Source: JBGOTP01 sp963717075
Lineage (GTDB): Bacteria; Acidobacteriota; Vicinamibacteria; Vicinamibacterales; CAVVIG01
Direction of reading: 5' to 3'
Length of the DNA stretch: 64,000 bases
NCBI GenBank assembly: GCA_963717075.1
Contig: CAVQVI010000010.1
Coordinates: forward strand, 682,001 to 746,000
Of the stretch, positions 8,100-16,954 are shown in pieces; position 1 is the stretch's first letter, and every line of letters starts with the position of its first letter. The notes beneath the pieces are model-generated. The model made no database searches and was not told the DNA's origin. It saw only the letters and a program-made list of their open reading frames with translations. The position numbers and the translations under genes were made by a program.

Positions 8100-9344
8100 G
8101 TGGAGAAGCACTTCAACGTCCGGGCCTCGTCGATCGCATTGGCTATCAGTGTCGGCCTAGGTGCGGGCGCGTTCCTTCACGGCGCGTGGGCCGGTGCTGC
8201 CCAGAAGGCGGGTGCGGGGCTCCCGACGTTTCAGGTGGACACCACGTGGCAATGGCCGCCGAAGTTGCCGAACAACTGGGTGGTTGGCATCATCACGTTC
8301 GTGGCGGTCGACCGCCACGATCACGTGTGGGTCCTGCACCGCTACCGGCAAGTGTCCCCTGAGCTGAAAGACCGCGCGGCGCCGCCGGTGCTCGAGTTCG
8401 ACGAGAACAGAAAATTCGTGCAGGCGTGGGGTGGACCTGGCGGGGGCTATGACTGGCCGGACACGGAACACGGTCTGAGCGTCGACTATCAAGACAACGT
8501 GTGGATCACCGGCATGAGCCCGCTGGAGCCGGCGTTTTCGAATCCCTCGACGCGCACCGATGACATGCTCCTGAAGTTCACGAACAAGGGCAAGTTCATT
8601 CGGCAGTTCGGGGGCCGCGATCGGCATCCGATGTTCCTCGGCGGAAATGATGACAAAACCAGCGTCCATCTGGCCACGGACACCGCCGTCTATCCCAAAA
8701 CGAATGAACTCTTCGTCTCCGACGGCTATGCAAACCGCCGAGTGCTCGTGCTCGATGCGGAAACGCTGGCCTTCAAGCGCATGTGGGGCGCCTTCGGGGT
8801 CCAACCACCCGCGTTGCTAGGACGCGCCCCCAACGGGGGCGGCTGGCCCGGATCCGAGGGTGGAATGTTGCAAGTGACGGACCCGGAGGGGCCGAAAGTC
8901 TTCAACAGCGTGCATGGCATCAGGGTCTCCAACGACGGGCTCGTGTATGTCGGTGACAGAAACTACCGGCGCATCCAGGTCTTCACGCTCGAGGGCAAGT
9001 ATCTGGCGCAAGGATTTGTGAATCCTCATCCGAGTGAACCCGTCGGCCATCCGCGCCCGGAATACGCGCGCCCCTATTACACGGTGTGCGCAATGGCGTT
9101 TTCGCCGGACCCTGAGCAGCGGTTCATCTATGTCGGAGACTATGGCAACGGCCATATCCACTTTGTCGACCGCAAGACGCTGAAGACCGTGGGCTCGTTC
9201 GGGCAGCAGGGTCCAGCTCGCGGAGACCTCGGGGGCATTCACGCGCTGTCGGTCGATTCGAAGGGCAATCTGTGGGTCGCGGAAACGCAACCTCGCCCGA
9301 CCGGCTCTCGCGTCCAGCGGTTTATTTCCAAGGGCGTCCCGTAA
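8100..9344 (+). CDS. Secreted NHL-repeat beta-propeller protein
   Basis: 414 residues. The N-terminal hydrophobic stretch (about 10-30) is a signal peptide or anchor. The rest is an NHL-type propeller with blades such as SVDYQDNVWITG, LFVSDGYANRRVLVLDAE, VYVGDRNYRRIQVF, IYVGDYGNGHIHFV and ALSVDSKGNLWVAE. Relatives include peptidyl-alpha-hydroxyglycine lyase-like and other six-bladed proteins, but no catalytic residues can be assigned here. The GTG start at 8100 is fixed by an almost perfect AAGGAGGAG five to thirteen bases upstream. It stands alone, convergent with the following minus-strand gene. Confidence 0.8.
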   Translation: MEKHFNVRASSIALAISVGLGAGAFLHGAWAGAAQKAGAGLPTFQVDTTWQWPPKLPNNWVVGIITFVAVDRHDHVWVLHRYRQVSPELKDRAAPPVLEFDENRKFVQAWGGPGGGYDWPDTEHGLSVDYQDNVWITGMSPLEPAFSNPSTRTDDMLLKFTNKGKFIRQFGGRDRHPMFLGGNDDKTSVHLATDTAVYPKTNELFVSDGYANRRVLVLDAETLAFKRMWGAFGVQPPALLGRAPNGGGWPGSEGGMLQVTDPEGPKVFNSVHGIRVSNDGLVYVGDRNYRRIQVFTLEGKYLAQGFVNPHPSEPVGHPRPEYARPYYTVCAMAFSPDPEQRFIYVGDYGNGHIHFVDRKTLKTVGSFGQQGPARGDLGGIHALSVDSKGNLWVAETQPRPTGSRVQRFISKGVP

Positions 9345-9409
9345 TTCGCGGTCGCGGAGAGAAACGCCATGACGAAGCAAGACCTCGGCGCGCAGGGAAC
9401 CAGGACGCC

Positions 9410-10309
9410 TTAGCGACTCACGACGAACGTCAGGTCCTCCGAGGCCATCAGGCCTCCATCATGCGCCAGGCAGCGCACAACATAGGTGCCTGGCTCATCG
9501 AACGTGATGCGAACAACCCATTTGCCGTCAGACGGCGGAGTGGGAGTCATCCAGCCGCCGGCCCATGGCGAGTTCGCGCCTTCCCGATAGTCCTCCCACA
9601 CCTCGAACTGCGGCGGATCGAAGGCCACTTTGCCTTGGCCTCTGTACACGAACCAGGAGAGCCTCAAGCCGGTCGCGGTATCGGGCGTGCCCCGGTTGGT
9701 CTGGCTGGACAGCTGCGGCGCCAGGCGCCTCGCCTTCGGCTTGCCGTCGTCGAAGGCGAATGCAGTCAACGTGATCGCCTGGCCTACCTTCGCGGTTTGA
9801 GTCTTCGGAGCGTTGACCTCGAGCACTGGAGCCTTATTACCGATCGTCTCGGCGTTGCCGCCTCCAGCGCCTCCGGCGCCGTTGTTGTTCTGAATCACGA
9901 TGTCGTTGATGAAGTAGTCGGGCTTGAGCGTGGCGTACGCCTTCTCCGTCACGCCATGACTGGTGAGCGTCCACACGAACTCCTTGTTGCCGAAGTCCTT
10001 GGGCACACGGATGCGGAAGAGAAACCGATTACGCCTGGGAAAGAAATGTGTCGGCTGTCCCTGATCGGGTCCACCAGGATCGAGGCTGTTGTCCGGACCG
10101 ATGGGAAGGTCGATGATCTCCTCGTGATTCCGATTGAAGTAGCCGAACACCAGGTTGAAGGACCCGTCTGGATTCTGTTCCCACCCCTGGTACACCGGCG
10201 CGATATTCTGCCCCGTCGGGTAGGACACTTGGGCGTTCGTCGTCGGAACCACGACGAGCGCGGCGATCGTCAGCAGGAGAGAACACGCTGCACGGCGTGG
10301 AAAGCTCAT
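9410..10309 (-). CDS. Secreted protein of unknown function, partner of the heme/copper protein (copy 1)
   Basis: 299 residues with a signal peptide ending near TTNAQ. Central part: VYQGWEQNPDGSFNLVFGYF and NRNHEEIIDLPIGPDN, then GGPDQGQPTHFFPRR. The C-terminal part resembles an Ig-like beta-sandwich (TAKVGQAITLTAFAFDDGKP, GTYVVRCLAHDGG). It is paralogous to 49966-50871, which shares GWxxNPDG, FGYxNRN and GxPDxGQPTxFxxR. In both places the gene directly follows a heme/copper-monooxygenase-like gene, so the two products probably work together. The start is ATG 10309 or TTG 10315; GGAGGAGG favours either. Function unknown. Confidence 0.7.
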   Translation of the reverse strand: MSFPRRAACSLLLTIAALVVVPTTNAQVSYPTGQNIAPVYQGWEQNPDGSFNLVFGYFNRNHEEIIDLPIGPDNSLDPGGPDQGQPTHFFPRRNRFLFRIRVPKDFGNKEFVWTLTSHGVTEKAYATLKPDYFINDIVIQNNNGAGGAGGGNAETIGNKAPVLEVNAPKTQTAKVGQAITLTAFAFDDGKPKARRLAPQLSSQTNRGTPDTATGLRLSWFVYRGQGKVAFDPPQFEVWEDYREGANSPWAGGWMTPTPPSDGKWVVRITFDEPGTYVVRCLAHDGGLMASEDLTFVVSR

Positions 10310-10355
10310 CGTCAAGTCGACCTCCTCCGAGCGCTGACGCGGTACGGCGATCCGC

Positions 10356-11807
10356 TTAGGGCTGCTGTTGCTGCTGTCCGCTGGTCGTGTTCGTTGGCAG
10401 CTTGCTATAGCCGCAGAGCGGACAGCCCACGACGGTCTGCCCCTCGGCGAGATTCAGCTTCCGCCGGCGCTCCGCCACCTCCTTGCGGAAGTCTTCGTCG
10501 TTCAGGACGATGGTCTGGCCGATGTTGATCATCATGTTGTCGATCGAACGATGGCCAAGACCCGACCAGTTTCTCGGGTCGGAGACATTCTTGTTCGCCG
10601 GCGTGTTGTCGAAGTACCCCGTCACCCGCAGGATCGTGCCCTTCGGCAGCAACGGCGCTGCATCGTCGGCGTAGGAGTAGATCCTGACCCAGCCGTGGTT
10701 GTAGCCGGCACAGCTCAGAGTTTCGACCCTCGCGCTGTAGATCGCATCCAGGCACATTCTCACGCCCGCGGCATGCATGTGCGGTTCGAAGACGACCATC
10801 TTCACGTTTTCGGTCAGCGTTGAGTAGGCCTCGATGCGCTGGTTGGCCTGCATTCCCTTGATGTCGAGATCGAGGGTAGCCGTGGTGTCCAGTCCGCGAA
10901 CCTGCTTGGTCGGCTGATACCCCTTCGGATGGAACTTGAAGGCAAATTCCACGTGCCCTTTGGTCGCCACGCCGGTCGAGTGCATGTGAGCGGAAGGGAA
11001 CACGAGCTTCGAGCCGGCCTTCAGAAGACGTCCGGCGTCGGGATCGAAGACGTCGGCATTACGCCCGACCTCATGAATCGGCCATCCCTGCCGGGCGTCG
11101 GGGCGCGAACCCTGACCGTCGACAGCGATCCAAATGAGATGATGAAAGATGTAGTGGCCACCGATCGTCTGCCGATCGGTCTTGCCCTTGAGCTCATTCA
11201 CCTCTTTCATCTCGATGGCCGCCACGTATCGGTCCTCGGTCAGGCCGGTCTCGACCTCACCGATGGGCCCCCACCAGTCAGGAGACGTCGCGGCCACCTC
11301 CACGGTCGGAGACTTGACGACCAAATCGGGCGTTCCGATCTCCCACCCTTTCGCATCAACGAACGCGAGTGGGGGCGGCATGTCGGCAGGGTTGCCACGC
11401 GGCGCGCCGCCGTCGGCCCATTTGGCGATCTTGGCGATTTCCTCGTCGCTCAACGAGATGTCGCCCTTGTACTTCTGGATCCCGATGCCCTTCTCGATGT
11501 ACCAAGGCGGCATCGCGTTCGGCTTGTCCCGGAGGGCTGTTCTCGCCTTCATGGCGCGCGCCCAGGGACGAGTTTCCTCGTAAGTGATGAGCGACATCGG
11601 CGCGACCGAGTCCGGGCGATGGCAGCGCTGACAGCTCCGCTGCAGGATCGGTGCGATGTCCTTGGTGAAGGTCACCTGATCGTTCGACTGGTTGGGAGAA
11701 GCCTGCCCCGCCGGCACGGGCGTGGCGAACGCCAGGAGCGCAAAGCCAACGAGTGTGAACAAGCCCACTGTTGCAGCCGATGGCCAACGAGGATTCGATA
11801 TCATCAT
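10356..11807 (-). CDS. Cytochrome c domain fused to a copper type II monooxygenase-like domain (copy 1)
   Basis: 483 residues with a signal peptide (about 12-34). An N-terminal heme-binding segment contains CQRCH (59-63). The long C-terminal region has histidine clusters spaced as in ascorbate-dependent copper monooxygenases (PHM/DBM): HH at 222-223 (FHHLIW), HMH at 274-276, and HMH at 343-345 (FEPHMHAAG). In the PHM family such clusters bind two copper ions. Inference: a periplasmic hydroxylating enzyme receiving electrons through its own heme. The ATG at 11807 follows GGGGAG. The partner gene begins 46 bases downstream; a second copy of the pair lies at 49966-52218. Substrate unknown. Confidence 0.75.
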   Translation of the reverse strand: MMISNPRWPSAATVGLFTLVGFALLAFATPVPAGQASPNQSNDQVTFTKDIAPILQRSCQRCHRPDSVAPMSLITYEETRPWARAMKARTALRDKPNAMPPWYIEKGIGIQKYKGDISLSDEEIAKIAKWADGGAPRGNPADMPPPLAFVDAKGWEIGTPDLVVKSPTVEVAATSPDWWGPIGEVETGLTEDRYVAAIEMKEVNELKGKTDRQTIGGHYIFHHLIWIAVDGQGSRPDARQGWPIHEVGRNADVFDPDAGRLLKAGSKLVFPSAHMHSTGVATKGHVEFAFKFHPKGYQPTKQVRGLDTTATLDLDIKGMQANQRIEAYSTLTENVKMVVFEPHMHAAGVRMCLDAIYSARVETLSCAGYNHGWVRIYSYADDAAPLLPKGTILRVTGYFDNTPANKNVSDPRNWSGLGHRSIDNMMINIGQTIVLNDEDFRKEVAERRRKLNLAEGQTVVGCPLCGYSKLPTNTTSGQQQQQP

Positions 11808-12287
11808 GCTCTCCCCTGTTCAACGCCCATCAGGTCGAACCTCATCGCAGAAGACTTCAATCTACGCCCAAGAATCCCTTCCGTCAACGCTCGATTGGAC
11901 ACCTCCTTTTTCGAGCGGGAGGATGGCACGAGGGTTCAGAGGAACGATTGAGGCCCTGCGCCCCCCGCGCGCGGCTCCTGTCAGCCGGGCGCGGGGAGCG
12001 AGGCCCTCGGATGGTTGCGTACTAGAAGTCGATCTGGAAGGCGAACGCACTGAACGGGCTGCCCGATGCCCTCAGATCCAAACGGCCGGATTCAGGTGCT
12101 TGGTGCCGTGGTCCGTGCGTCTTCCCGTCGAGATTTCCTCTTGACATCGGCTCTTCTAAACCCTAGCGTCAACCGCGACACAACTACACATTTCTTATAG
12201 TCTGCGGCGCGTGCCGGTACCAATCGTTCGGCACTCGGATTCCCGAGCTCGTCGAACGGCACGACTGAAGACTGAGAAGGAGAATCC
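11808..12287. other. Divergent intergenic region with a possible receptor-gene remnant
   Basis: 480 bases between the heme/copper gene and the TonB receptor. A TTGACA at 12141 with a poor TAGCGT 17 bases later is a weak promoter candidate for the receptor. On the minus strand a 45-codon frame ending at 12022 terminates in SAFAFQIDF, close to the real receptor's end (KFAFQVDF). Nothing else is supported. Confidence 0.4.
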
Positions 12288-15200
12288 ATGATGCGGACTG
12301 TGCGCAATGATCGGCCATGGTATCGCGCGCTCACGAAGGTGTTGGTGTCGGCCACACTATTCGTCTGCCTGCTCGCCATCCCCAGTCCGACTGCCGCCCA
12401 GCAGATTGCCGGCACGGTCACTGACACGACGGGCGCCGTCGTGCCTGGCGCGACAGTGGAAGCACGAAGCCCGGCCCTTATCGAGCAGGTCCGCGCGGTC
12501 ACGACCAACGACCAGGGCCAGTACGTGATCGCGGGACTCCAGGCTGGCGTGTACTCGGTGACGTTCACGCTCACGGGGTTCAGTACCGTTGTCCGTGAAG
12601 GTATCAAAATCTCTCAGGGCTTCACCGCGGAAATCAACGGGCAGCTCGCTGTCGGATCGGTGTCGGAAACGGTCACCGTCACGGGCGCCAGCCCCGTGGT
12701 CGACTTGCGGAACGTGAACCAGCAGCAGGTCATGAGCCGCGAAGTCATCGACAGCATCCCGAGCGGCAAGTCGATTACCGGATACGGGCTCCTCGTCCCG
12801 GGAATGGTCGGCAGCGAGCACTGGGGAACACCGCTTGGGCAGGATCAGGGCGGCATGTCCGTTCAGAGCCGCCAGCGGATGTCCATCCACGGCGGCAACC
12901 ACGAAGACCAGCAGCTGGATCTGAACGGCATGGACGTCGGCGACGCGTTCAGCCAGGGCGCCAACCTCGCGTTCTTCCCCGACACCAACATGCAGGAGAT
13001 GCAGTTCCAGTTCTCGGGGAACGCGGCCGAGATCGAGACCGGCGGCGTCCGCATCAACATGCTCCCCAAAGAGGGCGCCAACAGGTTCAACGGGCAGGCC
13101 TTCGCGACCGGCACGTGGCCCGCAATGCAGGCGAACAACCTGGACAACGCGCTCAAGGACGCTGGCTTGCGCGACCCGACAGTGGTCGATGAGGTGTGGG
13201 GGTTCTCGGGAAACTTCGGCGGGCCGATCGTGAAGGACAAGCTGTGGTTCTTCGCATCGCATACCACGCAGCGGGCGTTCATCTTCCCGACCGGTATCTA
13301 CAACGGAACAACCCCTGGGGCGCTCGTCTTTACGCCGAACTACAACTCACGCTCGCTTGATACGTCGACGGCCAACGAGCAGGGCATCAATCTGACCTGG
13401 CAGGTGACGGCGAAGGACAAGGTGAGGTTCTATTACACGAACAGCTTCACCGATCAGGACGTGTACCTGCAGGGCCGCACGCTCGGCACGATCTTCATCG
13501 CGCCTGACGGCTCCATCGTCTCCAGCATCGACACCAACACGTACCAGGTCAATTGGTCCAGACCGCACACCAGCCGGTTGCTCTTCGAAGCTGGCTATTC
13601 GAAACACCCGATTAGGTGGAAGTTCGATCCCGCGGCCGGGGCGAAGGTGGACCTCCCGGGGATTATCCAGCTCGGCCCGACCATCGCGCACCGTAACATG
13701 GCCGGATGGCTGAGCGGCGCCACTGATAGAGACAGCCCGAAGGACATCCAGGCGGCGCGCGGTGCAGTCTCGTACGTCACGGGTGACCACAACTTCAAGT
13801 TCGGCGGGAGCTTCCTCAGACAGTGGACGTCCACGATCCAGAACTCTGGGCCGAAGAACGCTGCGCCGAACAACCAGAACTGGACGAGCTACATCGTCTC
13901 GGGAGGCAGTCCGATCCAGGCTCAGTTCTGGGGCTCCTCCTCGGAGTTCAATTCCGCGACGGCCCTGGGGCTCTACGCGCAGGATCAGTGGAACCTGGGC
14001 CGGCTGACGGTCAACGCCGGCGCGCGCTTCGACAACCCGCGCACGGGTTATCCCGACCAGGTCCGGCCGAAGACAAGGTGGGTGACGCAGGAGTTCCAGA
14101 TTCCGGCCAAGACCCTCGGCTACTGGTACGACATCCAGCCAAGGCTTGGCGCGGCCTACGACCTCTTCGGCACCGGCAAGACGGCGCTCAAGGCGTCAAT
14201 CAGCCGGTATGGCAAGCGGGAATCGACCGATTGGGGCCAGTTGACCAACCCCGTCATCGTCAACCGTCAGATGAACCGTACGTTCCTCGACAGCCGGTGC
14301 ATCGGCACCAGCGTCGTGTGCATCGCCGGCGACGGCATCGTGCAGGGCGATCCGCTGAACAACGCGCCCAACGGGGAGCTTCTCAACGCGAATCCGAACC
14401 TGGCATTCGGCCAGCCGATCGTCAACACGTTCCTGGACGACGACTTCTCCCACGGGTGGGGCAAGAAGGCGTCGAACTGGGAGTTCGCGACCAACGTCCA
14501 GCACCAAGTGACGCCCAATGTGTCGGTCGACTTCGGGTACTTCCGCCGGGCATGGGTCAATTTCACCGTGCTCGACGACCGCACGCTCTCGGCGAGCGAC
14601 TTCGATCGCTTCCAGATCCAGGCGCCCAACGATGCTCGGCTCGGATCCGCTTCCGGGAGAACCATCACCCTCTTCGACCGAAAGCCGACAGCGTCCGCTT
14701 CGCCCCAAAACTACTGGACCAGCGTCAACGGGCTCGGCGGCTGGGACCAGATCTACAACGGCTTCGACCTGACGATCGACGCACGTATGAGTAAGCTTCT
14801 TCTTCAAGGGGGCATGAACATCGGCCGGCTCGAGACCGACCGGTGCGCCCTTGCCGCCAACCTACCCGAAACACAGTTGGCGCAGAATGCCCCTGGAGCC
14901 AACGCCGTCATACCGTGGGGTCCGGTTGGACTCGAGGACTGTGCGACCAAACAGAATTGGCTGACGCAGCTCAAGCTGATCGGGTCGTACACGCTGCCGT
15001 ACGACGTCCAGGTGGCTGCCACGTTTCAGGATCAACCGGGACCCGAGCGCCAGGCCAGGGTTGTCTTCAGCGCCGCACAGATCGCGGCCGCCCTGGGTCG
15101 CCCAGCAGTACTGGGCCAGCAGACGGTCAACGTCCTGGTTCCGGGCACCGTCTACGGAGACCGATTCCGCCAGTTCGACCTGCGGTTCACGAAGATTTTC

Positions 15201-15383
15201 CACGGACCGCATAACCTCCGCTACCGGGCGATGTTCGACCTGTACAACGTGTTCAATCAGAACACCGGAGTACAGGAGGAACAGGGATACAGCGCGGCGA
15301 CGACGGGCGCAGGGAGTTTATGGTCGCCGCAGGTGATCATGCCGGGACGGCTGGCGAAGTTCGCGTTCCAGGTCGATTTCTGA
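12288..15383 (+). CDS. TonB-dependent receptor, Oar-like, with carboxypeptidase-like N-terminal domain
   Basis: 1031 residues. Signal peptide (cleavage near TAAQQ), then a carboxypeptidase regulatory-like beta-sandwich (QIAGTVTDTTGAVVPGATVE, about 39-125), a plug domain (SVSETVTVTGASPVVD onward, with LDLNGMD), and a 22-strand type barrel ending in the aromatic outer-membrane signature FAFQVDF. This architecture is typical of the many Oar/SusC-like receptors of Acidobacteria and imports large substrates across the outer membrane using TonB energy. No SusD-like partner is nearby. The ATG at 12288 follows AAGGAG. A hairpin terminator follows at 15401. The ligand cannot be predicted. Confidence 0.92.
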   Translation: MMRTVRNDRPWYRALTKVLVSATLFVCLLAIPSPTAAQQIAGTVTDTTGAVVPGATVEARSPALIEQVRAVTTNDQGQYVIAGLQAGVYSVTFTLTGFSTVVREGIKISQGFTAEINGQLAVGSVSETVTVTGASPVVDLRNVNQQQVMSREVIDSIPSGKSITGYGLLVPGMVGSEHWGTPLGQDQGGMSVQSRQRMSIHGGNHEDQQLDLNGMDVGDAFSQGANLAFFPDTNMQEMQFQFSGNAAEIETGGVRINMLPKEGANRFNGQAFATGTWPAMQANNLDNALKDAGLRDPTVVDEVWGFSGNFGGPIVKDKLWFFASHTTQRAFIFPTGIYNGTTPGALVFTPNYNSRSLDTSTANEQGINLTWQVTAKDKVRFYYTNSFTDQDVYLQGRTLGTIFIAPDGSIVSSIDTNTYQVNWSRPHTSRLLFEAGYSKHPIRWKFDPAAGAKVDLPGIIQLGPTIAHRNMAGWLSGATDRDSPKDIQAARGAVSYVTGDHNFKFGGSFLRQWTSTIQNSGPKNAAPNNQNWTSYIVSGGSPIQAQFWGSSSEFNSATALGLYAQDQWNLGRLTVNAGARFDNPRTGYPDQVRPKTRWVTQEFQIPAKTLGYWYDIQPRLGAAYDLFGTGKTALKASISRYGKRESTDWGQLTNPVIVNRQMNRTFLDSRCIGTSVVCIAGDGIVQGDPLNNAPNGELLNANPNLAFGQPIVNTFLDDDFSHGWGKKASNWEFATNVQHQVTPNVSVDFGYFRRAWVNFTVLDDRTLSASDFDRFQIQAPNDARLGSASGRTITLFDRKPTASASPQNYWTSVNGLGGWDQIYNGFDLTIDARMSKLLLQGGMNIGRLETDRCALAANLPETQLAQNAPGANAVIPWGPVGLEDCATKQNWLTQLKLIGSYTLPYDVQVAATFQDQPGPERQARVVFSAAQIAAALGRPAVLGQQTVNVLVPGTVYGDRFRQFDLRFTKIFHGPHNLRYRAMFDLYNVFNQNTGVQEEQGYSAATTGAGSLWSPQVIMPGRLAKFAFQVDF

Positions 15384-15400
15384 GAACGATCGACAGGGAA

Positions 15401-15423
15401 GCGGGGGTTTGATGAACCCCCGC
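15401..15423 (+). terminator. Hairpin terminator after the TonB receptor
   Basis: A perfect 9-bp stem, GCGGGGGTT / AACCCCCGC, with a 5-base loop TGATG, 17 bases after the receptor stop. The following tract (TCCCATTGTCATT) is only mildly T-rich, so termination strength is uncertain. Confidence 0.65.
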
Positions 15424-15634
15424 TCCCATTGTCATTCATGTGTGCGCCCGCACCCGACATGGGCCCTCCTAAGAAGAGGGAATAGGAAATATTAGAGGCC
15501 TCCGGAAGTTTCACGTACGATCAATCACACGCGGTGCAATCCACGCTAAACATTTGGCGTTGGACCTCGCACCTGTGGCTACACTGCCCCTTTTCGGTCG
15601 GTCTACACGCGCAAGAGGTGTCCTCGAGCGCGGC

Positions 15635-16810
15635 TCAGCGGAGGCCGACGCCGGGCTGGCCCGCTTCGATGCGCTCGCGCGATTCGCTGCGCGCGGCGTC
15701 TAGCGCCGCCGCTTCGTTCGCCCGGGCGGCCTTGAGCATGTGCTCCATCGCGGCGTTTCCCTCATGGCAGGCGTACTCGAAAAGACCTGCGGGCGTTCCG
15801 TCGTTCCGCATCGGTACCGACGCCGTCCACGGTCGCGTGTACGTCTTCGGATCGTCGAGCGTAAATTGGTAGTCGATCGTATGCTCGTTCACGCGCGTGA
15901 AGCGCTCAACGAGCCGCAGCGTGTCCCCGGGGCCCCGATGTGTGAACACGATATTGGGGTGACTCGGCATGATCGACCCGCCGTCCAGCTTGTCCACGAA
16001 ATTCGTGGTTTCGACCACGAGCGTATCGCCCTCCCAGTGCCCTCGAGAATCGCCCAGCCATTGTGGAATTCCCTGGCCGCGCCGCGGCTGTCCGCCGAGC
16101 GGGATGATTCGCGCTTCATGAATCATCTCGACCACGATAGCGACGAACTCCGGGGTCTGCAGAATCTGGTAGTTCGAGTTGTAGGTGCTCAGCATCGCCA
16201 GCGGCAACGTCCGCGTGATGCACCGTTCCCAGCTGTTGCGATCTTCCCACGAGTCACCTTCGCCCCGATGGCTGCGCGCGGCTTCCCGTTGTTCCAACCG
16301 TTTGCGGGCTTCGGGGGTCAATGGAGGGATACGCCCATCCGGGGGGTCCACGATCAGCGATGTGCGCGCAGATGTCCCTCGATTTTCCGGCAGTCCTGGA
16401 TTGAAGTCGACTGATGGGCCGACAATTCCCGCCAGCTGGGTGGGGGTGAGTTTAGAGGGATCGGCCTTCGATTGGTGCAGGTCGGCGTTCGTCTTCTCGA
16501 GCTCCCGCCGTCGCTTTTCGGCTTGGTCGCGTCGCGCAGCGATTTCTGCCTCACCGAGGACGGCCTTTGTGCCCAGCTCTTTGGGGCGCTCGAGCGGAAT
16601 ACCCGAGGCGGTGTCCCAGATTCCTTGGAGATCCGGATGGCCCCAGGGCGTTCGGGGTGTGACCCACTGTTTCCCACCGCTCTGTTGTGCCGAAGAACCG
16701 CTCGCCGGTGGCTCGTCCCGGGCAGCCACCACAAACGAGGTGAGGGAAAGAGCCATCATCAATGTGGTCACTGTGTAGAAAGGCACACGAGGTGTGAATC
16801 GAGTACTCAC
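15635..16810 (-). CDS. Secreted protein of unknown function, CHEG family (copy 3)
   Basis: 391 residues with a signal peptide (VTTLMMALSLTSFVVAA). Family motifs are complete: TPWGHPDLQGIWD, SLIVDPPDGRIPPLTPEA, RCITRTLPL, EMIHEARIIPLGG, GHWEGDTLVVETTNFVDK, LVERFTR, YTRPWTASVPM and YACHEGNAAMEHML. It also has a charged, probably helical insert (about 80-110) before the DPPDGR motif. I chose GTG at 16810 because GGGAGG lies six bases upstream; an in-frame GTG at 16834 would add eight residues. It is transcribed alone, convergent with the TonB receptor. Function unknown. Confidence 0.75.
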   Translation of the reverse strand: MSTRFTPRVPFYTVTTLMMALSLTSFVVAARDEPPASGSSAQQSGGKQWVTPRTPWGHPDLQGIWDTASGIPLERPKELGTKAVLGEAEIAARRDQAEKRRRELEKTNADLHQSKADPSKLTPTQLAGIVGPSVDFNPGLPENRGTSARTSLIVDPPDGRIPPLTPEARKRLEQREAARSHRGEGDSWEDRNSWERCITRTLPLAMLSTYNSNYQILQTPEFVAIVVEMIHEARIIPLGGQPRRGQGIPQWLGDSRGHWEGDTLVVETTNFVDKLDGGSIMPSHPNIVFTHRGPGDTLRLVERFTRVNEHTIDYQFTLDDPKTYTRPWTASVPMRNDGTPAGLFEYACHEGNAAMEHMLKAARANEAAALDAARSESRERIEAGQPGVGLR

Positions 16811-16954
16811 GTCTGACCTCCCATTTATTGGCACGAGGTCGCCCGCTGGACCTCTGGTGATCAGACATCTTACCTCCGGATCGCCTCATGCACCACGGTA
16901 TGTCGCGTTCTGAGCGAGTATGGGTAACGGGGCCCGAGGAGTTACTCTCACAGC

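Noticed and set aside
12357..13262. 301-codon minus-strand frame inside the TonB receptor gene
   Set aside because: Shadow of a gene whose plus-strand product is unambiguous.
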